Origin: UBA525 sp964589765
Lineage (GTDB): Archaea > Nanobdellota > Nanobdellia > Woesearchaeales > UBA525
Assembly: GCA_964589765.1 (NCBI GenBank)
Contig: CAZPUM010000017.1
Location: 1 to 28,167 of the forward strand
Direction of reading: 5' to 3'
Length of the DNA stretch: 28,167 nt
In this document: positions 21,256 through 27,064 of the stretch, in pieces
Layout of the letters: the number at the start of each line of letters is the position of its first letter
Position numbering within the stretch: position 1 is the stretch's first letter
Position numbers and translations under genes: made by a program
Notes under the pieces: generated by a model
Databases searched by the model: none
What the model saw: the letters and a program-made list of their open reading frames with translations, nothing else
Told to the model about the DNA's origin: nothing

Positions 21256-21867
21256 GTGTTCGAGAGAAAGCGAGAAGAAGAAGCTGTTGTACTAGACTTC
21301 TTACAGAACGGCTATCCTTCAGATAACCGCCCGATGCACCTGAAAACAGCGATTGTTCAGGGCATCGGAACAAACAGGTTTACACTTCTGGAGCTGGTTC
21401 CCAAGAAGGATATTGCTCTTCAGCCACTGAAAAGCGTATACATAGGCCAGGATAAGCGTGATGAGATTCATCATGTGAACGGCAGAATCCCTTACGAAAG
21501 GCTTACTGAGACTGCCAAATCTGAGCTCCCGCACATAATCAAGCAGATTGTAAAAGAACGAAAAGAAGAGTTTGTAGAGTTTTACAACAAGGCACAACCC
21601 CTCAGTATCAGGACCCACAGTTTAGAGCTACTTCCTGGCATTGGAAAAAAGCATATGAACCAGATACTTGAGGCAAGACGAGATGATGATTTCAAAAGTT
21701 TTGACGACATCAAGAACAGGGTTCCCCTGATTTCAGACCCTGAAAAACTGGTTATAAACAGAATCCTGAACGAGATTATGGGAAAAGAAAAACACTTCCT
21801 TTTCACACCTCCCCCTCCAAGCGAGGAGGAAGACCGTGGAAGAAGAAGACCTCCCAGAAGGTTCTAG
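21256..21867 (+). CDS. DUF655 RNA/DNA-binding protein (HhH)
   Basis: The 203-residue protein is an archaeal DUF655 protein. The N-terminal part forms a beta-barrel-like domain (VVLDFLQNGYP, ELVPKKDIALQPLKSVYIGQ). Residues 122-165 hold a helix-hairpin-helix (SLELLPGIGKKHMNQILEAR, then FDDIKNRV). The basic tail is RGRRRPPRRF. The start is a GTG 7 nt after GGAGGG. In many archaea DUF655 is linked to L21e, rpoF and ksgA; L21e-rpoF is nearby here (23170-23817), but no ksgA is seen. Confidence 0.9.
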   Translation: MFERKREEEAVVLDFLQNGYPSDNRPMHLKTAIVQGIGTNRFTLLELVPKKDIALQPLKSVYIGQDKRDEIHHVNGRIPYERLTETAKSELPHIIKQIVKERKEEFVEFYNKAQPLSIRTHSLELLPGIGKKHMNQILEARRDDDFKSFDDIKNRVPLISDPEKLVINRILNEIMGKEKHFLFTPPPPSEEEDRGRRRPPRRF

Positions 21868-22391
21868 TTTACAGGCAAGTCACCAAATTCTAATTCATCA
21901 TAGGCTCTCTGTTCAGGATATTCGTCGCCTACAGGTCCGGGAATCACAGTTTCAACTTTTATGCCCGTAGGATAAAATTTTTGGTGAACCCGATTATCAC
22001 CATCCCTGTACCACTGAGCTACTCCACACATCTCAAGGATATCTTTGATTGGTTCAGTAGCCAGAGTTTCAGAAGGCACACCTTCTCTCTTGATAGAATC
22101 GTAAAAATCAAGAAACCCAAAATATAGGTCCATAGAGGAGAAAACTTTTACTCTATCTTTTCCAAATCTACCGTCGTAAGACCTCTCTCCAGTCACACAG
22201 TCTTCTATCAGTCTCTGCAGAGGGGATTCCTCAACGAGCCCCTCATCTGTTTTTAAAACGACAATATCCGGTTTTTTAGAGAAAAAACGTTCTCTGCTGA
22301 AATCATAAACCAAACCTACTGAACCTAAAGCCCCCATATCAATGACTGTGTAGTTGTCATCCTTACCTGCCAGTACACACTTGTTTCCCAT
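21864..22391 (-). CDS. Unknown soluble protein
   Basis: The 175-residue protein begins MGNKCVLAGKDDNYTVIDMG and has alternating strands and helices with no membrane segment. The frame is open to 22430, but the ATG at 22391 lies 25 nt after the TTTATAG box and is taken as a leaderless start. It converges on DUF655 with a 4-nt overlap of the stops. Its promoter is back to back with the L15e promoter. No family recognised. Confidence 0.6.
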   Translation of the reverse strand: MGNKCVLAGKDDNYTVIDMGALGSVGLVYDFSRERFFSKKPDIVVLKTDEGLVEESPLQRLIEDCVTGERSYDGRFGKDRVKVFSSMDLYFGFLDFYDSIKREGVPSETLATEPIKDILEMCGVAQWYRDGDNRVHQKFYPTGIKVETVIPGPVGDEYPEQRAYDELEFGDLPVN

Positions 22392-22412
22392 ACTTTTAGG
22401 ATTTCCTAGAAC

Positions 22413-22420
22413 TATAAAAA
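22413..22420 (-). promoter_or_regulatory. TATA box of the unknown gene at 21864-22391
   Basis: TTTTATAG on the minus strand, 25 nt before the ATG. It is less than 20 bp from the oppositely oriented L15e TATA box (about 22433-22442), so the two promoters could interfere. Confidence 0.5.
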
Positions 22421-22425
22421 AACCC

Positions 22426-22462
22426 ACCAATACCTTTTTAAATGAAATCCAGATTCTGCAGA
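22426..22462 (+). promoter_or_regulatory. L15e promoter, near-duplicate of the S19e promoter
   Basis: 34 of 37 positions match 19709-19745, including CCAATACCTTTTTAAAT and CAGATTCTGCAGA. The inferred leader is about 68 nt. Confidence 0.7.
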
Positions 22463-22467
22463 ATAAG

Positions 22468-22501
22468 CAGGAGATGTGGCGATTAGCTTCGCTGAATCCT
22501 G
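22468..22501 (+). other. Two-part stem in the L15e leader
   Basis: CAGGA (22468-22472) pairs with TCCTG (22497-22501), and GCGA (22479-22482) with TCGC (22489-22492). The asymmetric internal loop has GATGTG on one side and TGAA on the other. Kink-turn-like elements can occur in such loops, but this is only suggestive. Confidence 0.4.
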
Positions 22502-22529
22502 GGAAGAAAAAACAAAGGAGGCAAAAAAG

Positions 22530-23099
22530 ATGGGATATCTAAAATATGTTAAACAGGCCTTCCGAAAGCCCTCTAAAGAGGCTAAGGAGGTTCAGAATCA
22601 AAGAGTTATCGGCTTCAGAAAGGAGCCTGTCACAATTAGGATCGAGCGCCCAACAAGACTTGACAAAGCAAGAGCGCTCGGATACAAACCAAAGCGCGGC
22701 GTTATTATTGTCAGGCAACGCCTGGTAAGAGGAGGACACACTCGTCCTGACATTTCTGGCGGTAGAAGGCCTAGTAGAAGTCACACAAGGCTTACTCTTG
22801 GAAAGAACTACCAGCAAATGGCAGAGGAGCGCGTTGCCAAGAAGTTCAAGAACTGCGAGGTACTGGGCAGTTATCATGTTGCGAAAGACGGAAAGAACTA
22901 CTGGTTTGAGATTGTTTTGATCGACAGGACCGCACCAGAGGTTCTGGCTGACAAAAACCTTCAGGGAATAGCTCTTCAAAAGGGAAGAAGCTATCGAGGA
23001 GTAACCTCCGCAGGACGAAAGGGCAGAGGTCTTAGAAAGAAAGGCATAGGTACTGAAAAGCTAAGACCAAGCAAGCGCGCCAACGACAGGCGCCACTAA
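22530..23099 (+). CDS. rpl15e: Ribosomal protein eL15
   Basis: The 189-residue basic 50S protein shows MGYLKYVKQAFRKPSKE, RPTRLDKARALGYKPKRGVI, QRLVRGGHTRPDISGGRRPS and GRGLRKKGIGTEKLRPSKRA. The frame is open to a GTG at 22476, but homologues begin MGxxKYV, and the ATG at 22530 has a strong AAAGGAGG upstream, so the shorter start is chosen. A T-tract follows the stop. Confidence 0.96.
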   Translation: MGYLKYVKQAFRKPSKEAKEVQNQRVIGFRKEPVTIRIERPTRLDKARALGYKPKRGVIIVRQRLVRGGHTRPDISGGRRPSRSHTRLTLGKNYQQMAEERVAKKFKNCEVLGSYHVAKDGKNYWFEIVLIDRTAPEVLADKNLQGIALQKGRSYRGVTSAGRKGRGLRKKGIGTEKLRPSKRANDRRH

Positions 23100-23110
23100 T
23101 TTTTTTCTTT
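23100..23110 (+). terminator. T-tract after eL15
   Basis: TTTTTTTCTTT starts at the stop codon and fits oligo-T termination. Confidence 0.5.
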
Positions 23111-23169
23111 ATGATTTTAATCTGTAGAATATCTTAACTGAGAATTTAAACTACACATGAGATATAAGC

Positions 23170-23523
23170 TTACAAAAACTCTTTAACAGCCGAAACAATC
23201 TTTTTCGCGTTCTCGTTTGAGATTGTCATGTGATAACTGCCAAGAACCATCTTAACCTGTTTGTCACTCTGAGGAAGAATGTCTACAACCTTTTGTGCAT
23301 GAAGCTCCTTGAATCGAGGAATGTCAAGTTCCAACAGTTTCTTGTAAAGTTCTTTTGCTTTTTTAGGCTTAAGAGTTGCGAGTTCTTGTGCGTACTCCAA
23401 AGTTTTTCCAGCACGGAAGTTAAGCTCTTCGTCCTCAGCAAGCTCTTTGTTTATCGATTCAAGCGCCTCTTTGACCTCTGGAATCGACATCGGACTTTTT
23501 TCTAGAATCTCCGGCTTCGACAT
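23170..23523 (-). CDS. rpo4: RNA polymerase subunit Rpo4 (RpoF)
   Basis: The 117-residue protein is the archaeal Rpb4 homologue that forms the stalk with Rpo7. Residues 12-17 (MSIPEV) and the helical HRDC-like C-terminus (KKAKELYKKLLELDIPRF, then VVDILPQSDKQVKMVL) match. The ATG directly follows the L21e stop. The L21e-rpo4 pair is conserved in archaea. Confidence 0.93.
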   Translation of the reverse strand: MSKPEILEKSPMSIPEVKEALESINKELAEDEELNFRAGKTLEYAQELATLKPKKAKELYKKLLELDIPRFKELHAQKVVDILPQSDKQVKMVLGSYHMTISNENAKKIVSAVKEFL

Positions 23524-23817
23524 TTACTCAACCCTCTTTAGGTGTACTGGATGCACCACAACTCTTTTCTCTTTGTTCTGGTCTCTTATCTTAACTTCGT
23601 AACACTTACCAATCTTTCTAAGAACCGTTCCGGTTTTTCCATGAAACCTTCTGAAGTACATGCCTTTCTGGTGTGCGGGTTCAGCAACCATAGCAACTTT
23701 TTCACCCTCCTCGAACCCTTGAAGGAATCTGCGAAGGCTAATTTTGCCTCTTAGGCTTTGCTTCTTTGAGAAGATGCCTCTCGTCTTTCGGCGCGAACCG
23801 CCTATTCTCTGCACCAT
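23524..23817 (-). CDS. rpl21e: Ribosomal protein eL21
   Basis: The 97-residue protein is L21e: QRIGGSRRKTRGIFSKKQ at the N-terminus, FLQGFEEGEKVAM, FHGKTGTVLRKIGKCYEVKI, and a C-terminal VVHPVHLKRVE. The frame is open to 23940, but homologues start here. GAGGAT lies just upstream, and a TTTATAAAG box at 23840-23848 is about 27 nt away. The gene is followed without spacing by rpo4. Confidence 0.95.
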   Translation of the reverse strand: MVQRIGGSRRKTRGIFSKKQSLRGKISLRRFLQGFEEGEKVAMVAEPAHQKGMYFRRFHGKTGTVLRKIGKCYEVKIRDQNKEKRVVVHPVHLKRVE

Positions 23818-23855
23818 ATCCTCGTGGAGCAACCACCTCTTTATAAAGATATTTG

Positions 23856-24110
23856 TTAGAACCAGATGCCTGCCATGGACAAAATTACAACCAAAATAAG
23901 ACCAACAAGACCTAGAACAGCGACTAAAAGAACACTCCATATATTGATTATCAAGTCAGGCATAGCAAAAGCCTGAACCGCGTAGAGAGCAAAATACCCT
24001 ATTATACTGTTAACAGCAAGAGCGATAGCGTGTTTAATACCCCACAGAACCAGGCCAACGCCCGCTACAACCAAGACACAAATCAGCAATATCCAAAAGT
24101 ATTCAAACAT
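23856..24110 (-). CDS. BofA-family membrane protein
   Basis: The 84-residue protein has three hydrophobic segments (WILLICVLVVAGVGLVLWGI; IALAVNSIIGYFALYAVQAF; IWSVLLVAVLGLVGLILVVI). The LAVNSIIG motif of the second segment and the VLGLVGLILVV ending match the BofA family. In Bacillus, BofA inhibits pro-sigmaK processing; archaeal members have no known role. The ATG at 24110 is 25 nt after a TTAAATAG box in the exonuclease 3' end. A TTG at 24125 is the alternative. Confidence 0.65.
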   Translation of the reverse strand: MFEYFWILLICVLVVAGVGLVLWGIKHAIALAVNSIIGYFALYAVQAFAMPDLIINIWSVLLVAVLGLVGLILVVILSMAGIWF

Positions 24111-24131
24111 AAATAAAAAAGACAATACATA

Positions 24132-24923
24132 CTATTTAATTGTTCTGGCAGGAAGTGGCCTTACAACCAAGGGTTCACCATATCTGACATGTTCCCATAG
24201 TGACTTGACCACTGAGTCTAAAAGTGGCTGAAGATTGAGAACATCAGCAGCATTGTAATCTATAAGGTCTTTAAGTGACTCTTCATTGCCGAGGACATAT
24301 GAGTGCCAAAGAAATATCGCATCTGTACCGTCTGCATCCCTTATCGCAGAAGCTCTTGAAATCATAAGATTTCTCTCTATCGCTTTAAGACCTCCTTTCA
24401 GACCTGCCTGCGCACATATGTGTCTAACATCCAGATGAGGCACTTCAGGCAAAACTCCTGGAAAGTTTCTCTGAATTATAGGAAGGTCAAAAGAGCTTCC
24501 GTTAAATGTAATCAAACAGGTAGCCCCTTGAAGAGCTCGCCTTAGTGTGCGGGTATCAAGGTTCACCCCTTTGACAAACGCTTGATAGAAATCTCCATCA
24601 GAGATCCCAACCACAGTTATTTCATTAGCATATTCAGTGGTTTCTATATCAATAAACCTCGGCTCATCCATAACCTCTTTGTAGGTTCTCCATGAAAACC
24701 TGTTTCCGAACAGTCTCGATAAAACCCTCAAACCGTCAGGGGAATCAACCCTTCTTCTGATTTCGCGAATCCTGTTTTTCCAAAAAATCAACCTCTCTTT
24801 GCTAACTCCCGGAACTGAATTAGCGTCAAGGAGATGATCCCAAGTGTGTATCCCTTCCTGCCATAGCTTTTGTTCCGTTTTTTCAAGGACTCCAGGCAGG
24901 AATATAAAACTCTCTTCAAGCAT
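24132..24923 (-). CDS. RNase H-like DEDDy 3'-5' exonuclease (YprB-like)
   Basis: The 263-residue protein has a short N-terminal helical domain (LPGVLEKTEQKLWQEGIHTW) of the YprB/Cas4-associated type and a RNase H-like exonuclease domain. Metal ligands visible are Asp92 and Glu94 (FIDIETT), Asp146 (FNGSSFDLPII), and Tyr223 and Asp227 (YNAADVLNL). GGLKAIERNL is typical of the family. The ATG at 24923 is preferred over 24950 because a TTTATG-type TATA lies about 28 nt away. The role (DNA repair or RNA turnover) is not known. Confidence 0.85.
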   Translation of the reverse strand: MLEESFIFLPGVLEKTEQKLWQEGIHTWDHLLDANSVPGVSKERLIFWKNRIREIRRRVDSPDGLRVLSRLFGNRFSWRTYKEVMDEPRFIDIETTEYANEITVVGISDGDFYQAFVKGVNLDTRTLRRALQGATCLITFNGSSFDLPIIQRNFPGVLPEVPHLDVRHICAQAGLKGGLKAIERNLMISRASAIRDADGTDAIFLWHSYVLGNEESLKDLIDYNAADVLNLQPLLDSVVKSLWEHVRYGEPLVVRPLPARTIK

Positions 24924-24956
24924 AATCAGGATAGATGGGAAACCATTCATAAACGC

Positions 24957-25005
24957 TTTCCGAAGATGTCCAGTGGTTCGGATACTTTCGGAAATGGTTC
25001 GGATA
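24957..25005. promoter_or_regulatory. Operator-like repeats between divergent genes
   Basis: TGGTTCGGATA occurs at 24974-24984 and 24995-25005, exactly 21 bp apart. A separate perfect 8-bp inverted repeat joins TTTCCGAA (24957-24964) and TTCGGAAA (24987-24994). The spacing of two helical turns fits binding of a dimeric regulator on one face of the DNA. Confidence 0.5.
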
Positions 25006-25048
25006 TTTCATAGCAAGCCTATTCAAAAGTCTCGAACAGATTCTGTGA

Positions 25049-25306
25049 ATGCGAGAGCTTTACTTGACAATGGCCCGCCGACTTGTCACGGCATTGGCCG
25101 TCGGCGGTGCAGCTCATCTCGCGTACGGGCCTATCGAGCCGCTCCTGGACCCCATCCTGCATCCTAACCCCCTTTCAGAGGTTCAGGAGCAGCTCGTACC
25201 CTACTCACCGTTGGAAGAGATACTGGAGGAATTTGATAATGGCACTACCCCCGCTGGAACAGGTACTATTAAGATACCAAAGAGATGGAACGGCAGACGA
25301 GAGTAA
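25049..25306 (+). CDS. Small protein with N-terminal hydrophobic segment, unknown
   Basis: The 85-residue ORF begins MRELYLTMARRLVTALAVGG, with a short hydrophobic stretch and then an acidic, Pro-rich region (PNPLSEVQEQLVPYSPLEEI). The second ATG at 25070 (MARRLVT) is an alternative start. It overlaps the next small ORF by 68 nt, so at most one of the overlapped tails may be constrained. No family recognised. Confidence 0.45.
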   Translation: MRELYLTMARRLVTALAVGGAAHLAYGPIEPLLDPILHPNPLSEVQEQLVPYSPLEEILEEFDNGTTPAGTGTIKIPKRWNGRRE

Positions 25307-25592
25307 AACTGCCAGAAAAGCTCGTAAGAGGCTTGAAAGAAAAAGAGTTTCAGGCAAAAGAAGAAAGGGTCTTTTTCGAGCAAGTGTCTTGGCTGGCGCA
25401 ATACTTTTTCTAAACAGCATGTTAAGTTACTACCCTCCCAAATATACGAATCCTCCTCCTGTGACACAACAGTATTCCGACGCAAACATTTATAAACAGT
25501 CTGAAACTCGCGTCCAGTATGGAAGGAATCATTCACAACTACAAGAGAGGTCGTCACAGTCAGACACCGAACCAGATGATAATTATTGTTGA
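25239..25592 (+). CDS. Small basic protein with one membrane helix, unknown
   Basis: The ATG is 10 nt after GGAGG. The product of 117 residues has a strongly basic start (KTARKARKRLERKRVSGKRR), a hydrophobic helix (ASVLAGAILFLNSML), and a polar Gln/Ser/Tyr-rich tail. It overlaps the previous ORF at its start and L35Ae by 74 nt at its end. It is likely the real start of a longer open frame that begins at 25083. A membrane-anchored basic protein is plausible, but coding status is uncertain. Confidence 0.4.
   Translation: MALPPLEQVLLRYQRDGTADESKTARKARKRLERKRVSGKRRKGLFRASVLAGAILFLNSMLSYYPPKYTNPPPVTQQYSDANIYKQSETRVQYGRNHSQLQERSSQSDTEPDDNYC
25487..25496 (+). promoter_or_regulatory. TATA box of the L35Ae gene
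   Basis: CATTTATAAA is centred about 27 nt before the L35Ae ATG, inside the preceding ORF, and predicts a leaderless mRNA. Confidence 0.5.
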
Positions 25593-25773
25593 TGGTGTTG
25601 ACTCAATAGAGAAGGCTGAGAAACTTGTAGGTAAGAAAGTGACTTACAGCACAGGAAATAAGGAGATTTCTGGCGAAGTTAGGAGCGCCCATGGCAATAA
25701 GGGAGCCCTACGAGTTCTATTTGAGACTGGCATGCCTGGACAGGCGGTTGGTCAGGTTGTGAACATCAATTAA
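25519..25773 (+). CDS. rpl35ae: Ribosomal protein eL33 (L35Ae)
   Basis: The 84-residue protein is L35Ae: GVDSIEKAEKLVGKKVTY, SGEVRSAHGNKGALRVLFE and GMPGQAVGQVVNIN all match, including the invariant AHGNKGAxRV. It starts at the ATG after a TATA box, with the first 20 residues (MEGIIHNYKRGRHSQTPNQM) preceding the conserved body. It overlaps the ORF at 25239-25592 and converges with the membrane gene on the minus strand by 4 nt. Confidence 0.93.
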   Translation: MEGIIHNYKRGRHSQTPNQMIIIVDGVDSIEKAEKLVGKKVTYSTGNKEISGEVRSAHGNKGALRVLFETGMPGQAVGQVVNIN

Positions 25774-26186
25774 TGTTCAGTCAGACCGCCTATCATTAGC
25801 AAGATACCTTCTAACGTGATAACACTCATGTAGAGTATCAAGTTATCAAGGAACCCAAAGCTCATTCCTAGTACTCCAAAGTTGTGTAGAATTGGAAGCA
25901 GACCAATTATGAACAGCACAAGCCCCGCTACAATCAGAATTATGTGAAGGCTATGCGCAGGAGGCTCTATAAACCCATCCATTACAATGTAAAGCCCAAA
26001 TATTGCTATAACCCAAATCGCTATGCTAAAGGGCAGATTCGCGATGAAACCTGGAAGGGTCCAACCAAGAATCCCAAACTTAACAAGCAACGGAATAAGC
26101 CCGAATGCCAATAGGATTAATCCCACGAAAAAACTGACAGTGTCCCTTGGTCTTGTGAATACGACTCCTTTTTTGTTGAATACCAT
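25770..26186 (-). CDS. Four-helix membrane protein, unknown (operon gene 3)
   Basis: The 138-residue protein has four hydrophobic helices in two similar pairs: FFVGLILLAFGLIPLLVKFG and WVIAIFGLYIVMDGF, then ILIVAGLVLFIIGLLPILHN and LILYMSVITLEGILLMIGGL. The pairs share a G-L-I/V-L...G-L-L/I-P-x-L pattern, so the protein may be an internal duplication. The ATG has GAGGTG 7 nt upstream; a GTG at 26195 is alternative. It lies 11 nt after the helical gene upstream. Confidence 0.7.
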   Translation of the reverse strand: MVFNKKGVVFTRPRDTVSFFVGLILLAFGLIPLLVKFGILGWTLPGFIANLPFSIAIWVIAIFGLYIVMDGFIEPPAHSLHIILIVAGLVLFIIGLLPILHNFGVLGMSFGFLDNLILYMSVITLEGILLMIGGLTEH

Positions 26187-26197
26187 GATTTTCACCT

Positions 26198-27064
26198 CTA
26201 AGCTAATGAGTGCTCCTCTTTGCTCATAAAGATTCTGGCCTGACCAGTCTCCTGTTTAATGTACTCGTTAAGATCGTTTTTTAGTGTTTCCAGTATTTTG
26301 TTGTTCTCTTCCATCCAGCCTAGTGGGTAGCCCTTTACCCTTCTTAGCTCCTGAACCTTTTCGTGCATCTGCTCGATATGATGCTGGAAGTCATACAGTA
26401 ACTGAATTATGTCCTGAAGCTCTTTGCTATGCCTCGATAGTTCGCCCTCCCATGTTGTGTGAAGGGTTTTCAGCCTTTCATCCATGACATGTGCAGGAAC
26501 ACTCTTTCCTGCACGCTCATCATTAATCAAAGATTTTTCAATCTTAGTGAAACCATTGACCGCCTTTCTTACTTGTACGGCCTGATAGTAAATGTCCTTA
26601 ATGATGCTGGCCTCGTCAAGAATTTGTTTTGCAGAAAAGTTTCTGCTCTCAAACCCTGCCATACTCTGGAAGTACCCCTCGTACTGTTTCTTGAGAGTCT
26701 CTTTAAATTCGTGAACGCGTTTTTTGAGCTCGTCTTTTCTCTGCTCGTTAGGGTTCTGTTCTATTGAAACAACAAGGTCGTCAAACTCCTGTAGAGAACG
26801 TCTCATCAATGTTTTGTAGTCCGCAACAATATTGGAAATATCATGAAACTCTTTGCGCATCACAGTCAGGTAGTTTTTGAAAGCTTTTCTTATTATTTGA
26901 TGCTTTCCTGTTTCAAACGCTTTTTCAACATCCTGAGTGACTTTTCTGACTTTATTAGAATCCCCCACAAGATGTCTGGCGTCTCTTCTTTCCTGCCTTG
27001 CAACTCCCCTGTCTGACTTTAGCAGACCTCTGTGCTCCTCAAACCACTCATGGATTATTTTCAT
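26198..27064 (-). CDS. Long helical coiled-coil protein, unknown (operon gene 2)
   Basis: The 288-residue protein is charged and almost entirely helical, without Pro-rich or membrane regions. Segments such as FEEHRGLLKSDRGVARQERR, EFDDLVVSIEQNPNEQRKDE and QLLYDFQHHIEQMHEKVQEL suggest a bundle of long helices. The ATG overlaps the upstream stop (ATGA), indicating translational coupling. No enzymatic motif is visible. It may be a structural or scaffold partner of the membrane protein that follows. Confidence 0.7.
   Translation of the reverse strand: MKIIHEWFEEHRGLLKSDRGVARQERRDARHLVGDSNKVRKVTQDVEKAFETGKHQIIRKAFKNYLTVMRKEFHDISNIVADYKTLMRRSLQEFDDLVVSIEQNPNEQRKDELKKRVHEFKETLKKQYEGYFQSMAGFESRNFSAKQILDEASIIKDIYYQAVQVRKAVNGFTKIEKSLINDERAGKSVPAHVMDERLKTLHTTWEGELSRHSKELQDIIQLLYDFQHHIEQMHEKVQELRRVKGYPLGWMEENNKILETLKNDLNEYIKQETGQARIFMSKEEHSLA

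Noticed and set aside
22468..22501. A true kink-turn (L7Ae site) in the L15e leader
   Set aside because: The internal loop contains UGA opposite GAUGUG but does not fit the tandem G-A consensus cleanly; kept only as a stem.
22476..22529. Longer L15e from a GTG start
   Set aside because: The region contains the leader stem, while the ATG at 22530 has AAAGGAGG and matches the family N-terminus.
23818..23940. 41-residue N-terminal extension of L21e
   Set aside because: Cys/Ser-rich, without similarity to L21e, and it overlaps both the promoter region and the BofA-like gene.
25083..25238. Upstream part of the 25083-25592 open frame
   Set aside because: It is antiparallel in composition to the better supported 25049 ORF; the GGAGG before the ATG at 25239 marks the more probable start.
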